This document shows positions 9,901 to 18,719 of a stretch of DNA of 64,000 nucleotides, piece by piece. The stretch covers positions 62,001 to 126,000 of the forward strand of contig NZ_MKGQ01000002.1 in the NCBI RefSeq assembly GCF_001908105.1, read 5' to 3'. The notes beneath the pieces are model-generated. The model saw nothing but the letters and a program-made list of their open reading frames with translations. It was not told where the DNA came from and did no database searches. A program made the position numbers and the translations under genes. Origin of the DNA: Xenorhabdus eapokensis (lineage in GTDB: Bacteria > Pseudomonadota > Gammaproteobacteria > Enterobacterales > Enterobacteriaceae). Positions within the stretch are counted from its first letter, which is position 1; every line of letters begins with the position of its first letter.

Positions 9901-12900
9901 TGCAGATATTCCGGCTGATCTCAGACAGAAAATGGTGACCTTTGTTGAAGGCTACCTGAATGCTACAGAAAATAGCGTACCGAAAGACCAGATCACTTCT
10001 CTGGCGAAACTATTTGTTGATGCCACAATTGATTACAACTGGGATAAGCGCGTCGAATTCGTCTCAAGACTGGAAAGCTATGGCTATAGCTTCGAACCTG
10101 TACATGGCGACAAGAGTATCGTTTCATTTTGGTCTGGCAGAAACTTCAAGCAATACCGTGACATTCTTGATGCAGTACAGACTGATGGCAAGAAGGTAGT
10201 TTACGATATTGATGTAAAAGGTAACTCTTTTGCTATTGAGTTGAACAAGACGCTGCTGCGTTGGGGCGGTATATTCCTCGATTCTGACATTGCGGAACAG
10301 AAAGCCTTGCAATCGGTTATTAACGCTTCAGCATACAGCAATACCGGATTCTGGAGTTCTCTCTATGCAACCGGATCACGTGATGATGTCTATGTCATTG
10401 CGGAAGGCGGATTACGTCTTGGCAACTATTTCTGGAATGTTGAATTGCCGGTATTGCGTCAATTGCAGCGTGAAGGCTTGGTAGGCGAAATTCGCCTGCT
10501 GGATAAAGCGGCCAAAGAATATCAAGGAATGTCACCTGAATCCATTGGACGCAGATTGACAGAAGCGGGGGTTGCTGTAAAAGCCCGTTTTGATTCACTT
10601 AGTCTTGTTGAGCAGGAACGACTGCTGGCATTAGAACCCGACAAATATAAGCCGGATACATTAGTTGATCTGGATATCAAAACCAGTGCTATCGATAGCC
10701 TACTGAATCAAGCATTGCCATTCTATGCTTTGCGTACAGAACGTAATTTGTTGGTGCGTGAATCCGATGATGGCAGCTTTGACATCCGTCCGTGGCCGGG
10801 CAATAACAGTGACGCCGCCAAGACTATCATTGTGGAAGATCCAAATGACCCAGCGCAGATCAAAGCCGCTGAACGTTTTATCCTTGCCAACTATGAAAGT
10901 TACGACCAACTGCCTGAGTCATTGTGTCTGTCCGAAAAGCAAATTATTTCCCTCGATCACGGGCGTACCCGCATTATTGCTGAAAAAGTAGAGGGTAGCT
11001 GGAAATATAAGCCGGAAATTAACCTGATGTCTGTCAGCGAGTTGCAGGAAGCCGCTTACGTTAAGGGCAAAATCCTGGGTGACAGTTATCGTAATATTCT
11101 GGACGCGCTCAAAAGTTATGAAAACAGCCTGCAAAACCGCAGAGATTATGACCTTGAGGCGGTAGAAAAACTGACTCATTTGCGTCAACAGGTTGAAGGC
11201 TATTTGTTAGGACATCCGGACTCAGCACGTACACCCGCGTTGAAAAACGTGTTGTCACAGATCACTGTACGCATGGAAGAATCGCTGGTACTTGCTGATT
11301 CGACGGTGAACGCAGGCAAAGATAGTTTCAGTGAGTTATATAACAAACTGGGCAATGCCAACCTCAAAGATTCCAAACATCTTTATATGGATGAACAGGG
11401 GAATTTTGTTACCCGCGGTAAATCCAATATCCAGATTGCCATGAAAGCGGAAAGTGCAGAAAAAGCCATTGAACAGGTCAAGGCGGCTGTCACTAAAGAA
11501 TATGGTCAATCAGTGGCTGACACGGTCTTTTCAAACTTGCCTGCCTCTGAGTTATCGAAAGATGGCAAGGGGATCGATATCTCCGGCTTAAGAAAGGTAC
11601 ATCAGGCGATTGAACAACAATTGTCTCCGGTCAGTGCAACCCTGTTTGTCTGGAAACCGAGTGATCACAGCCGCCTGGGACATGCTGCCCTGCAAATCGG
11701 GCAAGGGCGTGTTCAGATCAATGCAGAAGAGGCGGGTGAATTTAATGAGAAAAACTACGTCAGTTGGTGGCCAAAAGGCAGCAAATCCTCCAATTTCAGC
11801 GATATTCTCAATGTTTCTTCTGAGCAATACCCTGACTTGAGGATACGTTGGTATGACCTGAGTCAACCCGCGTCCCAGAATAATACGCTGGAACACGATG
11901 TCGCATCTGAAGAGCAAGATAACTTTGGTATGCAGGATGGGGAGCTCAAGCTGGAGAAATTTATTGAAAAACTCCAGATAGCCAACGGCATTGATGCAAA
12001 ATTCAAGGATATCAGTGAAAGTTTTGCTATAGCTGCATTGGCAAATCCTCATCTATTACAATCTGCTGGTGTACCGGAAGCGATTTCCCGACCGTTTATC
12101 AAACAGTGGGAAGATGGTGGCGTTGATATGTTTGAAGTGGGCAAAGATTTTGCTGAGGCTCTGCGCAGGGCTGCCAGCCAATCACCTGAGCTGACAGAAA
12201 AACGCATCACCAACGTTATCCGCCAGTTTGCCGAACGAGAGTTGAGCAATATTCAGGACTTCAAAGCCAGTGAGGGCGACCAAGGGCGTGTATTCCGGAT
12301 TAATCTGGCGGGATTGGACGCGGCAGCAATGCAGGTGGAATGGCAGAAAATCAGCCAAAACCCTGATGCCCGTTATCAACTCCTGACCGACAACTGTTCC
12401 AGCATTGTTGCCAGAGTACTTAAGGCTGGTGGTGCCGATAAAGTGATTGGTCATGCGTGGCGGCCAAAATTGGGTATCTGGACACCAACCGAGTTGTTCA
12501 ATTTTGCGCAGGCATTGCAGGAAGCACAGATTGAAACAAACCTGCATAAGCCGAAGCAGGTTGCAGGCGAAGAGCTGGAAGCACTGGGTCATTCTGGTAA
12601 AAAAGATGAAGTGCTGGAAAAAATTGCCATTGATAATGACGGCACACCACCGCGTGACAGGGAGCCATTCAATCCAGTAACTCGCTTCCTTAACGATGAA
12701 CTTTACGGCGCCAGAGAAAATCGCCGCAATGTCGATGATGACACTCAACTTATATTGAATGAAGCTGTCAGCAAAGGTACAGCGGATAAAATCACGCTAC
12801 AGGGTGAAGCGGGACGTCTGACAGGTTATTACCATAATGGTGATCAAAAAGATCAGGGTGAACATAACTTAGCGGAAAATAGTCCGGCGAAAAAAGTGGT

Positions 12901-15900
12901 GCTTTTCATTCATGGTTCCGGCTCATCTGCGGAAGAGCAGGCGAGTGCTATCCAAAGCCACTATCAAAAACAGGGTGTTGATATGCTGGCGGTGAACATG
13001 CGGGGCTATGGCGCCAGCGATGGTCATCCAAACGAAAAAGGGCTGTATCAGGATGCCCGTACCATGTTCAACTATCTGGTTAATGATCGCGGTATTAAGC
13101 CCGAAAATATCATTATTCATGGCTATTCTATGGGTGGGGCAGTCGCGGCAGATCTTGCCCGTTATACAGAGCGCAACGGACAGGCGGTTTCCGGTTTATT
13201 GCTTGACAGACCAATGCCAAGCATGACTAAAGCCATTACCGCCCATGAAGTACCAAATCCAGCGGGTATCATCGGGGTGTTGGCGAAGGCGGTTAATGGC
13301 CAGTTTTCGGTTGAGAAAAATCTGCATGGTATCTCGAAGCAGACACCGATCATGCTGTTGACCGATAACGAAGGATTGGGCAACGAAGGCGAAAAACTGC
13401 GTGCCAAACTGGTTGTGGCGGGTTATCCGGTGTCGGGTGAACAAACCTTCTATGGTCATGAAGCCAGCAATCGGTTGATGCACCAATATGCCGATCAGAT
13501 TGTCTCAGCGCTTTCCGCCCCTCGGCGTGAAAACGGCAGCATAAAAGCGGGTGTAGAGATTGATGGTGCTGACGAGGTGAAAAAACCATTGGGTAATAAC
13601 TCACCGGAAAGCCATATTCATGTGAATAACCAAGATGTTGATTCTTGGGGCAATGTTGATGTCAAACCACAGCCTGAAAGTAGCGAGAGCCGTTTTGCTG
13701 GTCAAATTATTATCCAGACAGAAAATGATCCGGTGGTTGCGCAAGCCGCCGCGAACCTGGCAGGTAAGCATCCAGATTCCAGCGTGATCGTTCAACTTGA
13801 TGCCAACGGTCAATATCGCGTGGTGTATGGTGATCCGGCTGTCTTGTCCGATAAATTACAGTCCGGCAAATTACGCTGGCAAGTTGTTGGGCATGGGCGT
13901 GAAGAGTCAGTGCAGAATCATACGCGCATGAGCGGTTACAGTGCGGATGAACTGGCGCTGAGACTGAAACAGTTGCGCGCGGATTTCAAACTGGCAGGCA
14001 CACCAGACCATATCAGCCTCGTGGGTTGTTCTTTGATAGGCGATGACAACCGCAATGGTTTCGCTCACCGCTTTATTTCGGCACTGGATAAGCAGGGTAT
14101 TCGTACCACCGTATCGGCGCGCAGCAGTGAAGTTGCGGTAGACAGCGTCGGCCGCAAATACACCAAAGATACGCAGGCACAATGGGTGCACAAACTCACG
14201 GACAATAAGATCCTGTTGGGGTGGAATGATCAAGGGGAAGTGGAAAGCCACACGGATCGAATCCGTCGCGGTATTTCTGAAAATAACATCAGCCTGTCCC
14301 GCGTAGGTCAGACCGATATTGATGCAAAAGCACAAGGTGCTATTGCGGGCAATACCGAAACATTCCATGCACCCAAAATCGATCATGTAAAAGATGACAA
14401 TAAATCGGTCATTCCAGCGGAATCATCAAACAAGCAACTGAGTTATTCCGGCAATATTCAGGTACAGATTGGTGATGGTGAGTTTACAGCCATTAACTGG
14501 GGAACCACCAATGTCGGGATCAAGGTCGGTACAGGCGGCTTTAAGTTTCTGGCCTTTGGGGATAACAATGTGATGGTTCACATTGGTGATGGTAACAGCA
14601 AACACAGTGTTGATATTGCCGGTTATCAGGCATTAGAAGGGGCACAACTGTTCGTAGGCAACCGTAACATCAGTTTTAATATGGGACGCAGTAACGATCT
14701 GATCGTTATGTTGGATAAATCTATTCCAACACCGCCACTGGTTAACCCATTTGGTGGTGCAGCGCGTATTTCTGGTGTATTGCAAAACATTGCCGGATCG
14801 TTTAACTCACCAGATTGGCTGGAGACGCAAGACCAGCAATGGACATTGGCAAGTGCGAAAAAATATGTCAGTGATCTGTCCGGTCTCGATTTGACCAGCG
14901 GTGTGGACTATCAAACCTTGACAGATCTCGGTTCGCAAAATGAACGTAGCAGCCGTGGCCTGAAAAGTGATCTCGAAAGCACCCTGAACAAGCAATACAA
15001 CCAGTGGCTGGGTAGAAATGGCAATACGCCTGAAATGAGCAAAATCAGTCGGGCAGATAAATTCCGTCAAGCGAATGAAAAACTGGCCTTTAACTTTGCT
15101 GTTGGCGGGCAGGGGGCTGATATTCAGGTCACGACCGGTAACTGGAACTTTATGTTCGGTGACAATATCCAGTCGATTCTGGATACCAACATGGGATCGC
15201 TGTTTGGTTTGATGACGCAGGGATATACCCCAACGGGCATGGCGAAAAATACGTTTACCTTTAGCCCGACAGACTTGCCACGTCAGATCAAAAACAAATT
15301 GCTGGGGAACCTGGCAGGCGTCAGAGCGGATACCACGCTGGCGGATATCTTTGGCGTGGATTATACCCCGCAATGCGGTATTGTTTCCCGCTCAGGTCAA
15401 TCTGTTGACGGCGTTGCCATTCTGCGCGAAATGCTGGAAATCATCGGTGAATTCAGTGGTGATCAACTGCAAGCCTTCACTGATTCGGAAAAATTTATCA
15501 ACAGTCTGAAAGCCAGTTTGAATATGGGGGCTGATGGTGTGAAATCTTTTGCGGAAAGCCACGGTCTAAAAGCAAAAGCACCTGATGAAAAGCAAGACGA
15601 ACTTGTAACCATTACTAAAGAGGGTGATGTAGTACCAGAAACAGCCAACTCTCAGGCCGATCGTGATTTTGGGTTGACTTCCCTGAATCTGCCAAATCTG
15701 TTTGCTACCCTGTTCCATCAGGACAAACAGGTCGAAATGAAATCGCTGGTCACTAATCTGAAACAGAACCTGACAGCCGACTTGCTGAATATGCAGGATA
15801 AAACCTTCGATTTCCTGCAAAAGAGCGGCCATCTGCAAGGTGATGGTGATATCAACATTTCTCTTGGTAACTACAACTTTAACTGGGGCGGTGACGGTAA

Positions 15901-16945
15901 AGATCTCGGTGCTTATCTGGGAGAAAATAACAACTTCTGGGGCGGTCGTGATGATGACGTCTTCTATTCCGTAGGCACCTCGAATATCTTTACAGGTGGC
16001 GAAGGCAATGATACGGGCGTGATGATGGGGCGTGAAAACATGATGTTTGGTGGTGCAGGCAACGATGTTGCGGTATTGGCTGGACGGATTAACTACGCCT
16101 ACATGGGAGACGGTGATGATCAGGTCTTTGCCTTTGGTGAAGGCGGGGTGATCAACGGCGATAAAGGACGTGACTACATCGTGGCTTCTGGTGACTTCAA
16201 TCTCATTGATGCCGGAGAAGATCAGGATTACGTTGTGACCATCGGCAATAACAATCAGGTGGATTTGGGAGAAGGCAACGATTTTGCCACGGTATTCGGC
16301 AACTACAACTGGATCGATGGTAACACGGGCAACAATTCCATTAAATTGATGGGTTATCACGCTGTCATCAACGGTGGCACAGGTGACGATCATTTGATCG
16401 CCGATGTGGTATCGAAGTTCAGCCAGCTTAACGGCGGTGATGGTGATGATCTGCTGATACTGGGCGGATACCAAAACCGCTTTAAGGGCGGCACAGGTGT
16501 GAATAGCTTTGTAGTCAGCGGTGATGCCATCGATAACGTGGTTGAAGATATCAAGCAAGGTGACAAGATTATTTTCAACGATATCAACTGGCAAAACCTG
16601 TGGTTCCAACGCAGCGGTTACGATTTGGTGCTATTGACCCAGCGTAATATCAAAGATACTTCCGCACAGGGGCAGTTTGAAGCAATGGGTTCTGTGACTT
16701 TCGACAATTACTTCAATGGTAACCGTGCGGATATCATCACCCAAATGGGGGATAAAGATGCACAGGGCGAGCGTGAATATACGGCACTGTCTGCCAATGC
16801 GGTGGATTCTCTGGTGCAGGCCATGAGTGGATTCGCGCCGAATATGGGAGACAGCGGCTTTATTGATTCGCTTGATAGTAAATCGAAATCAACCATTGTG
16901 ACGGCTTGGTCGGATACCATTAATGGAAAATCCAAACTAGTCTAA
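3902..16945 (+). CDS. rtxA: RtxA, multifunctional autoprocessing RTX (MARTX) toxin with DUF1-like, RID, ABH and CPD domains
   Basis: Giant secreted toxin, 4,347 residues. The start is ATG 3902 (MGKSSSRSAEYFF), with AGGA nine bases upstream; the 14 extra codons of the open frame lack a ribosome site. In order: A- then B-type glycine-rich repeats (to about 1325); a linker with a coiled coil (about 1600-1800); a DUF1-like effector (about 1930-2365) with GGIFLDSD (Asp2127, Asp2129); the Rho-inactivation domain (about 2365-2910) with His2594 (LGHAALQIG) and Cys2832 (DNCSS); the alpha/beta hydrolase (about 2957-3207) with GYSMGG (Ser3076) and His3186; and the cysteine protease (about 3263-3440) with His3331 (VVGHGR) and Cys3376 (VGCSL). 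C-terminal RTX repeats (about 3980-4220) and an export signal follow. In characterised MARTX toxins the repeats form the translocation structure and inositol hexakisphosphate activates CPD in the host cell to release effectors. No actin-crosslinking, MCF or RRSP domain was recognised. Effector boundaries are estimates by motif. Confidence 0.95.
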   Translation: MGKSSSRSAEYFFTERYEDDDDGNAIHAFGVGVNGVINAYGGNDNIVVGSINVTVNTTWGDDTISGATGYLKVNDTSGNLTVKGGSGFTAINKTQSGLIRFEGAAGGVKIQHTGDKSGIDYSGAAGYNSITRKGLQGDVSFKGAGVYNELWHETNQGNFYFAGAGGANKIDRTWFNRYQGSLGNLTFKGAGAANIISSRVESGNIDFEGVGAANSIVRQGKMGDVILRGAGASNRIERTRQVDDIYSETSGDIRFEGAGGYNSLYSDVAHGNISFTGAGGYNEITRKGTANDFGSEGMEYAKAEEIVLTNATMSGTWVGDSHQVMGLKFTREPNTYLFAFEDGVHTKINKVQLSNDPVTGKLRYLSTAWYKEGKHLKGLEKQDISAQGGFNSVNTDGAYTLSNLTVERRKQVTFNAVEKKLTENEWVNYGNGVQIDAADITLSDAKMGGYAIYRDGTTVDVKAVKSNRMPNTYVYCKQLGEYTKIVVVELRNDPKTGTLQYFARPWYKEGHHTANLANENISYANGYHDMGTGSYSLSDIHYRVNAVRTTSSRVPDMHEYRELDLFKSATVSGDSSGDIHYAGAGGGNLIKSNVTRGNVSFKGAGIANVIEHSAEFGNTEFNGGGGANVIIKKGKEGNLNFNGAGIANVLLHQSQQGEMNVNAGGAANVLVRVGDGRYLAHLLAVGNISIHQGNGDSRIAMGGGFNTHTQIGNGDALWSGIGGANVLTQVGEGNVSSILVGGANVVTKIGEGDLKSAMFGGANIISHISADTSETNAANSQSSDTAVIALGGANVLTKKGKGDLLSVMGGGTNVLTHVGHGKTTGVMLGGANILTKVGHGDTTGIMLGLGNVLTHAGNGQTLGVMAAAGNIFTKAGHGTTIAAMVGAGNIFTHVGDGDAWALMGGAGNIFTKVGDGDALALMLAFGNVYTHIGDGMSVALMIAKGNIATKAGNGDALSAMIGKGNIFTQIGNGSTFAAMIGGANVLTKVGTGLTAALMAGKANIYTHVTRMGEESTSIGLFAGTANIMTKVGDGTTLAAMFGEANIMTHIGDGSTGVLALGKANIVTKVGNDFMGVVAASEANVVTHVGHGTTAALLAGKGNILTKAGDGTAVGLLISKVGNIMTHVGDGTTVGFAKGEANIITKVGDGLGINAAWGKANIITHVGEGDRYNLAKGDANIITKVGDGQEVTVVQGQANIVTQIGDGDSFNALWSQGNVVTKVGDGIQVTAAKGKGNITTTAGEGLSVTAAHGDLNINTKVGDGVSVNVAWGKFNVNTHVGDGLNVSVMKGKGNANIHVGDGLNINASYARNNVAIQVGNGDFYSFAVAESNTQSNKLDAFFDNIKQTVLGSAGSQGINYLVNGDEANTSGTHKGRGAIELPEVSSLNGFKLTEMDKITSDLKDSLKGSVTGVDTPDMGNIEQTLGNETRLNPKNQSRNLIVNGDFEQGDKGWTYTNGIEASHSAKSYGLSTEGHGNRVSELDVKGNTHICQNIQNLTEGEEITVKFDFARRVGSSADNGLEVWWNGKVVYAAANGKSEWQNQTLTLTAKAGKNLLGFSGIGLDDGLGYVLDNVSATSSSYLSDNAITDHVQQDKAAHNALQDKEKAQADRQRLEQERDQQLAAIAGTQAQLEATDLDALNANGQAQRDAIRDEAQAVTAELMAKAKGLEALDSYAEYHGRSGQQWRDQFAVGLQQRIQTELNKADEIAQNQLDNSQKAAVRRLGDIKDAVAKSEVGTLKAEHNHQSANLDVEQARNQAEYRETEAISHKQRAEQAEHDGTAAVQQAKQRARHEVTVADSKTAQVQHDAKGSKLDGNYKPTRAGTAGSGLSVTADKAHDAENIEKLESTKSHINPESIVQADGGFSEELYDLDEDLDEQLSGAKEALNRLQINAGIRAKKASGGSILTSMQGETSANPPVSQSTHTVAEWVRDTAKISGLDLSGLQALGEALAQPESIDTSKVSATAERAQKVADVYHWLDSDNGATTDSYIPVPGFNRVDADIPADLRQKMVTFVEGYLNATENSVPKDQITSLAKLFVDATIDYNWDKRVEFVSRLESYGYSFEPVHGDKSIVSFWSGRNFKQYRDILDAVQTDGKKVVYDIDVKGNSFAIELNKTLLRWGGIFLDSDIAEQKALQSVINASAYSNTGFWSSLYATGSRDDVYVIAEGGLRLGNYFWNVELPVLRQLQREGLVGEIRLLDKAAKEYQGMSPESIGRRLTEAGVAVKARFDSLSLVEQERLLALEPDKYKPDTLVDLDIKTSAIDSLLNQALPFYALRTERNLLVRESDDGSFDIRPWPGNNSDAAKTIIVEDPNDPAQIKAAERFILANYESYDQLPESLCLSEKQIISLDHGRTRIIAEKVEGSWKYKPEINLMSVSELQEAAYVKGKILGDSYRNILDALKSYENSLQNRRDYDLEAVEKLTHLRQQVEGYLLGHPDSARTPALKNVLSQITVRMEESLVLADSTVNAGKDSFSELYNKLGNANLKDSKHLYMDEQGNFVTRGKSNIQIAMKAESAEKAIEQVKAAVTKEYGQSVADTVFSNLPASELSKDGKGIDISGLRKVHQAIEQQLSPVSATLFVWKPSDHSRLGHAALQIGQGRVQINAEEAGEFNEKNYVSWWPKGSKSSNFSDILNVSSEQYPDLRIRWYDLSQPASQNNTLEHDVASEEQDNFGMQDGELKLEKFIEKLQIANGIDAKFKDISESFAIAALANPHLLQSAGVPEAISRPFIKQWEDGGVDMFEVGKDFAEALRRAASQSPELTEKRITNVIRQFAERELSNIQDFKASEGDQGRVFRINLAGLDAAAMQVEWQKISQNPDARYQLLTDNCSSIVARVLKAGGADKVIGHAWRPKLGIWTPTELFNFAQALQEAQIETNLHKPKQVAGEELEALGHSGKKDEVLEKIAIDNDGTPPRDREPFNPVTRFLNDELYGARENRRNVDDDTQLILNEAVSKGTADKITLQGEAGRLTGYYHNGDQKDQGEHNLAENSPAKKVVLFIHGSGSSAEEQASAIQSHYQKQGVDMLAVNMRGYGASDGHPNEKGLYQDARTMFNYLVNDRGIKPENIIIHGYSMGGAVAADLARYTERNGQAVSGLLLDRPMPSMTKAITAHEVPNPAGIIGVLAKAVNGQFSVEKNLHGISKQTPIMLLTDNEGLGNEGEKLRAKLVVAGYPVSGEQTFYGHEASNRLMHQYADQIVSALSAPRRENGSIKAGVEIDGADEVKKPLGNNSPESHIHVNNQDVDSWGNVDVKPQPESSESRFAGQIIIQTENDPVVAQAAANLAGKHPDSSVIVQLDANGQYRVVYGDPAVLSDKLQSGKLRWQVVGHGREESVQNHTRMSGYSADELALRLKQLRADFKLAGTPDHISLVGCSLIGDDNRNGFAHRFISALDKQGIRTTVSARSSEVAVDSVGRKYTKDTQAQWVHKLTDNKILLGWNDQGEVESHTDRIRRGISENNISLSRVGQTDIDAKAQGAIAGNTETFHAPKIDHVKDDNKSVIPAESSNKQLSYSGNIQVQIGDGEFTAINWGTTNVGIKVGTGGFKFLAFGDNNVMVHIGDGNSKHSVDIAGYQALEGAQLFVGNRNISFNMGRSNDLIVMLDKSIPTPPLVNPFGGAARISGVLQNIAGSFNSPDWLETQDQQWTLASAKKYVSDLSGLDLTSGVDYQTLTDLGSQNERSSRGLKSDLESTLNKQYNQWLGRNGNTPEMSKISRADKFRQANEKLAFNFAVGGQGADIQVTTGNWNFMFGDNIQSILDTNMGSLFGLMTQGYTPTGMAKNTFTFSPTDLPRQIKNKLLGNLAGVRADTTLADIFGVDYTPQCGIVSRSGQSVDGVAILREMLEIIGEFSGDQLQAFTDSEKFINSLKASLNMGADGVKSFAESHGLKAKAPDEKQDELVTITKEGDVVPETANSQADRDFGLTSLNLPNLFATLFHQDKQVEMKSLVTNLKQNLTADLLNMQDKTFDFLQKSGHLQGDGDINISLGNYNFNWGGDGKDLGAYLGENNNFWGGRDDDVFYSVGTSNIFTGGEGNDTGVMMGRENMMFGGAGNDVAVLAGRINYAYMGDGDDQVFAFGEGGVINGDKGRDYIVASGDFNLIDAGEDQDYVVTIGNNNQVDLGEGNDFATVFGNYNWIDGNTGNNSIKLMGYHAVINGGTGDDHLIADVVSKFSQLNGGDGDDLLILGGYQNRFKGGTGVNSFVVSGDAIDNVVEDIKQGDKIIFNDINWQNLWFQRSGYDLVLLTQRNIKDTSAQGQFEAMGSVTFDNYFNGNRADIITQMGDKDAQGEREYTALSANAVDSLVQAMSGFAPNMGDSGFIDSLDSKSKSTIVTAWSDTINGKSKLV
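5920..7870 (+). repeat. MARTX B-type repeats within rtxA, alternating TK/TH units
   Basis: About 30 tandem units of 18-20 residues of the form (G/A)NxxT(K/H)(V/A/I)GDGxxxxxxxxG. The residue after Thr alternates Lys then His (or Gln) in nearly every successive unit, e.g. LTKVG, LTHAG, FTKAG, FTHVG, FTKVG, YTHIG. The true period is therefore about 38 residues (about 114 bases). In MARTX toxins these repeats are thought to help form the translocation structure. Glycine-rich A-type repeats precede this block from about 4010. Confidence 0.85.
15840..16565 (+). repeat. C-terminal RTX calcium-binding repeats of rtxA
   Basis: About a dozen units of 18-20 residues carrying GGxGxD-like cores (GGEGNDTG, GGAGNDVA, GDGDDQVF, GGTGDDHL, GGDGDDLL). 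They correspond to residues about 3980-4220 of RtxA. Such repeats fold as calcium-bound beta-rolls after secretion and lie just before the uncleaved C-terminal type I secretion signal. Confidence 0.85.
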
Positions 16946-16972
16946 TCGTTTTATTAAATAAATTTGATTAAC

Positions 16973-17003
16973 AAAATGGCTCATAAATATGAGCCATTTT
17001 TCA
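16973..17003 (+). terminator. Intrinsic terminator of the rtxHCA operon
   Basis: A 13-bp perfect stem (AAAATGGCTCATA paired with TATGAGCCATTTT) begins 27 bases after the rtxA stop. Its 3' arm ends in a T-run. The symmetrical A-run on the 5' side means it may also act on transcripts arriving from the opposite strand. Confidence 0.85.
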
Positions 17004-17114
17004 ATTGACGTGTTATCGGGATTGATTTTATCCCTCTATGATTGCTTGCCATGGATCTTCCTCTTTTGCTGTCATAGCTTGAAGAAAAATCCATGTTGGG
17101 TGAAGCGGTTAAAA

Positions 17115-18653
17115 TTATGTGCTCATTTCCAGCTCTTTTTCAGTATTACTGATAGTTGATGTGACCTGAACATCGGATTTCAGCATATTTTTAATAACCC
17201 GATTTGCTATATTCGTGACCACGACAAGGGCATTGGGCACCCATAACCGCTTATGCGCAGGCGTGCCAACAAACCAAATACTCTCTTTTTCCTTAAAGTC
17301 AGGGAGAATAGCGGCCATTTCTGGCGAGATCGATATGGCGCGTTCTGAACGCTGGCCGTGAGTATCAATCTCAAGTATCCCATCCTCGTCAATGATAAAG
17401 TCAGGTCGGTGATAACCCACCGCAGCGACAATAGCATCAAATGGTTGATAATCCCGTCCTAAGTTGACTAACCAGGTATCTGTTTCTCCTTTCTCTATAG
17501 CAACATTTAGCATTTCTCCTTTCTGAATGATCAGAGAACCACTATCCATATAGTGCAGAAGTTTTCGTGCATTGGGTAAAGCAATGGCGGTGATATAGCG
17601 ATGAAGCATTTTTTCGACGTTGGGATGAAATGAACCGCCGAAATAGGCGTTATCATTTAAATGCACTTCGTTAATGACGTGCATGAAATTGGCTATCATA
17701 TCTTGCCATTGACTTTTTCCTTGCTCGGCAATAGCGATTTCTTCACGCAGACGTTCCCGATAACTATTGGCATTAGAAAATTGCTCTCGCCACGGTATTT
17801 CTGTGTATTTGTTGAGTGCGCGGCAGAAATATTTCAGATACGCATGCTTCAATGAATCAGGAAAAATACTTGTCATTTGATTCCCCTTACGGGTCATTAT
17901 CGACATTATATTTTCATGCTCAAAGAAGGTTCCAGGGCTTCGTATAAACCGTGAACGGACTGCGGGAATATCTCCTGACGGCGATGTCATGGTGACGTTA
18001 TGGCCTTCACGACAGAGAAGAATAGCCGCATCGATTGCTGAAAGTTTACTGCCGATAACCAATACCCGTGATTGCGGGGGGATTCTGGCTAACATATCCT
18101 TCTCTGGATAGGGGCTGTGCATAAAGGTTGGGCGAGTCAAGTAGGGTTTCAACACCTCAGGGAGCCGAGAAGCACCTAATCCTGTACAGAAAATGACCTC
18201 GGTCACTTCCAGCGATTGAGGTGTCAGGCTATTACCGTACCAGATCGTATAATAGCGATGTGAATTGACCTTCAATCCCCTAAACCAGTCAGGTACATGG
18301 AAAACCTCAATACCAGCCTTAAGAGCGAGAGTACTAAATTCCAGAAATCTTTCATTCAGATAGTTGCCTACCCACTGCCGCGGTACGAAAGATTCTGGTG
18401 TAACGCTATGCCCGTGTTTATGCAAATAATCCAGAAAATCCAGAGGGTTATCTGCCACGACTGACATGGTATCGACCGAGGTATTACACAATACATCGCC
18501 ATCCAAATTGAAAAAAGCCATTCCTGGGCCAACAGGCCCAGGTTCTATAATATAAATAATTTGTGCCGCACGCTGTTGCACTGCTGCGATGAATGTCGCC
18601 ACCCCAGCAGCCCCGCCTCCGACAATGGCAAGACTTCTTTTGTGAAAAGACAT
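17115..18653 (-). CDS. FAD/NAD(P)-dependent oxidoreductase, putative tailoring enzyme
   Basis: 512-residue soluble flavoprotein. An N-terminal Rossmann FAD motif (LAIVGGGAAGVATFIAA) is followed by an internal nucleotide-binding fold (RVLVIGSKLSAIDAAILL, about residues 205-222), an arrangement seen in FAD/NAD(P)-binding N-hydroxylase or Baeyer-Villiger-like proteins. The substrate is unknown. The frame can start at GTG 18656 or ATG 18653; GAGG stands eight bases before the ATG, which I prefer. It lies 66 bases downstream of an O-methyltransferase on the same strand, so the two probably form an operon that oxidises and methylates the same small molecule. The order recalls pyocyanin formation (methyltransferase plus flavin monooxygenase), but no phenazine core genes are here and the flavoprotein is not obviously PhzS-like. 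It faces rtxA tail to tail. Confidence 0.7.
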   Translation of the reverse strand: MSFHKRSLAIVGGGAAGVATFIAAVQQRAAQIIYIIEPGPVGPGMAFFNLDGDVLCNTSVDTMSVVADNPLDFLDYLHKHGHSVTPESFVPRQWVGNYLNERFLEFSTLALKAGIEVFHVPDWFRGLKVNSHRYYTIWYGNSLTPQSLEVTEVIFCTGLGASRLPEVLKPYLTRPTFMHSPYPEKDMLARIPPQSRVLVIGSKLSAIDAAILLCREGHNVTMTSPSGDIPAVRSRFIRSPGTFFEHENIMSIMTRKGNQMTSIFPDSLKHAYLKYFCRALNKYTEIPWREQFSNANSYRERLREEIAIAEQGKSQWQDMIANFMHVINEVHLNDNAYFGGSFHPNVEKMLHRYITAIALPNARKLLHYMDSGSLIIQKGEMLNVAIEKGETDTWLVNLGRDYQPFDAIVAAVGYHRPDFIIDEDGILEIDTHGQRSERAISISPEMAAILPDFKEKESIWFVGTPAHKRLWVPNALVVVTNIANRVIKNMLKSDVQVTSTISNTEKELEMST

Positions 18654-18719
18654 CACTATTTCCTCAATATATTGTGAAAATAAGGAAGTTTTTACCTGGC
18701 TGACTTAATGCTCAGGAAC

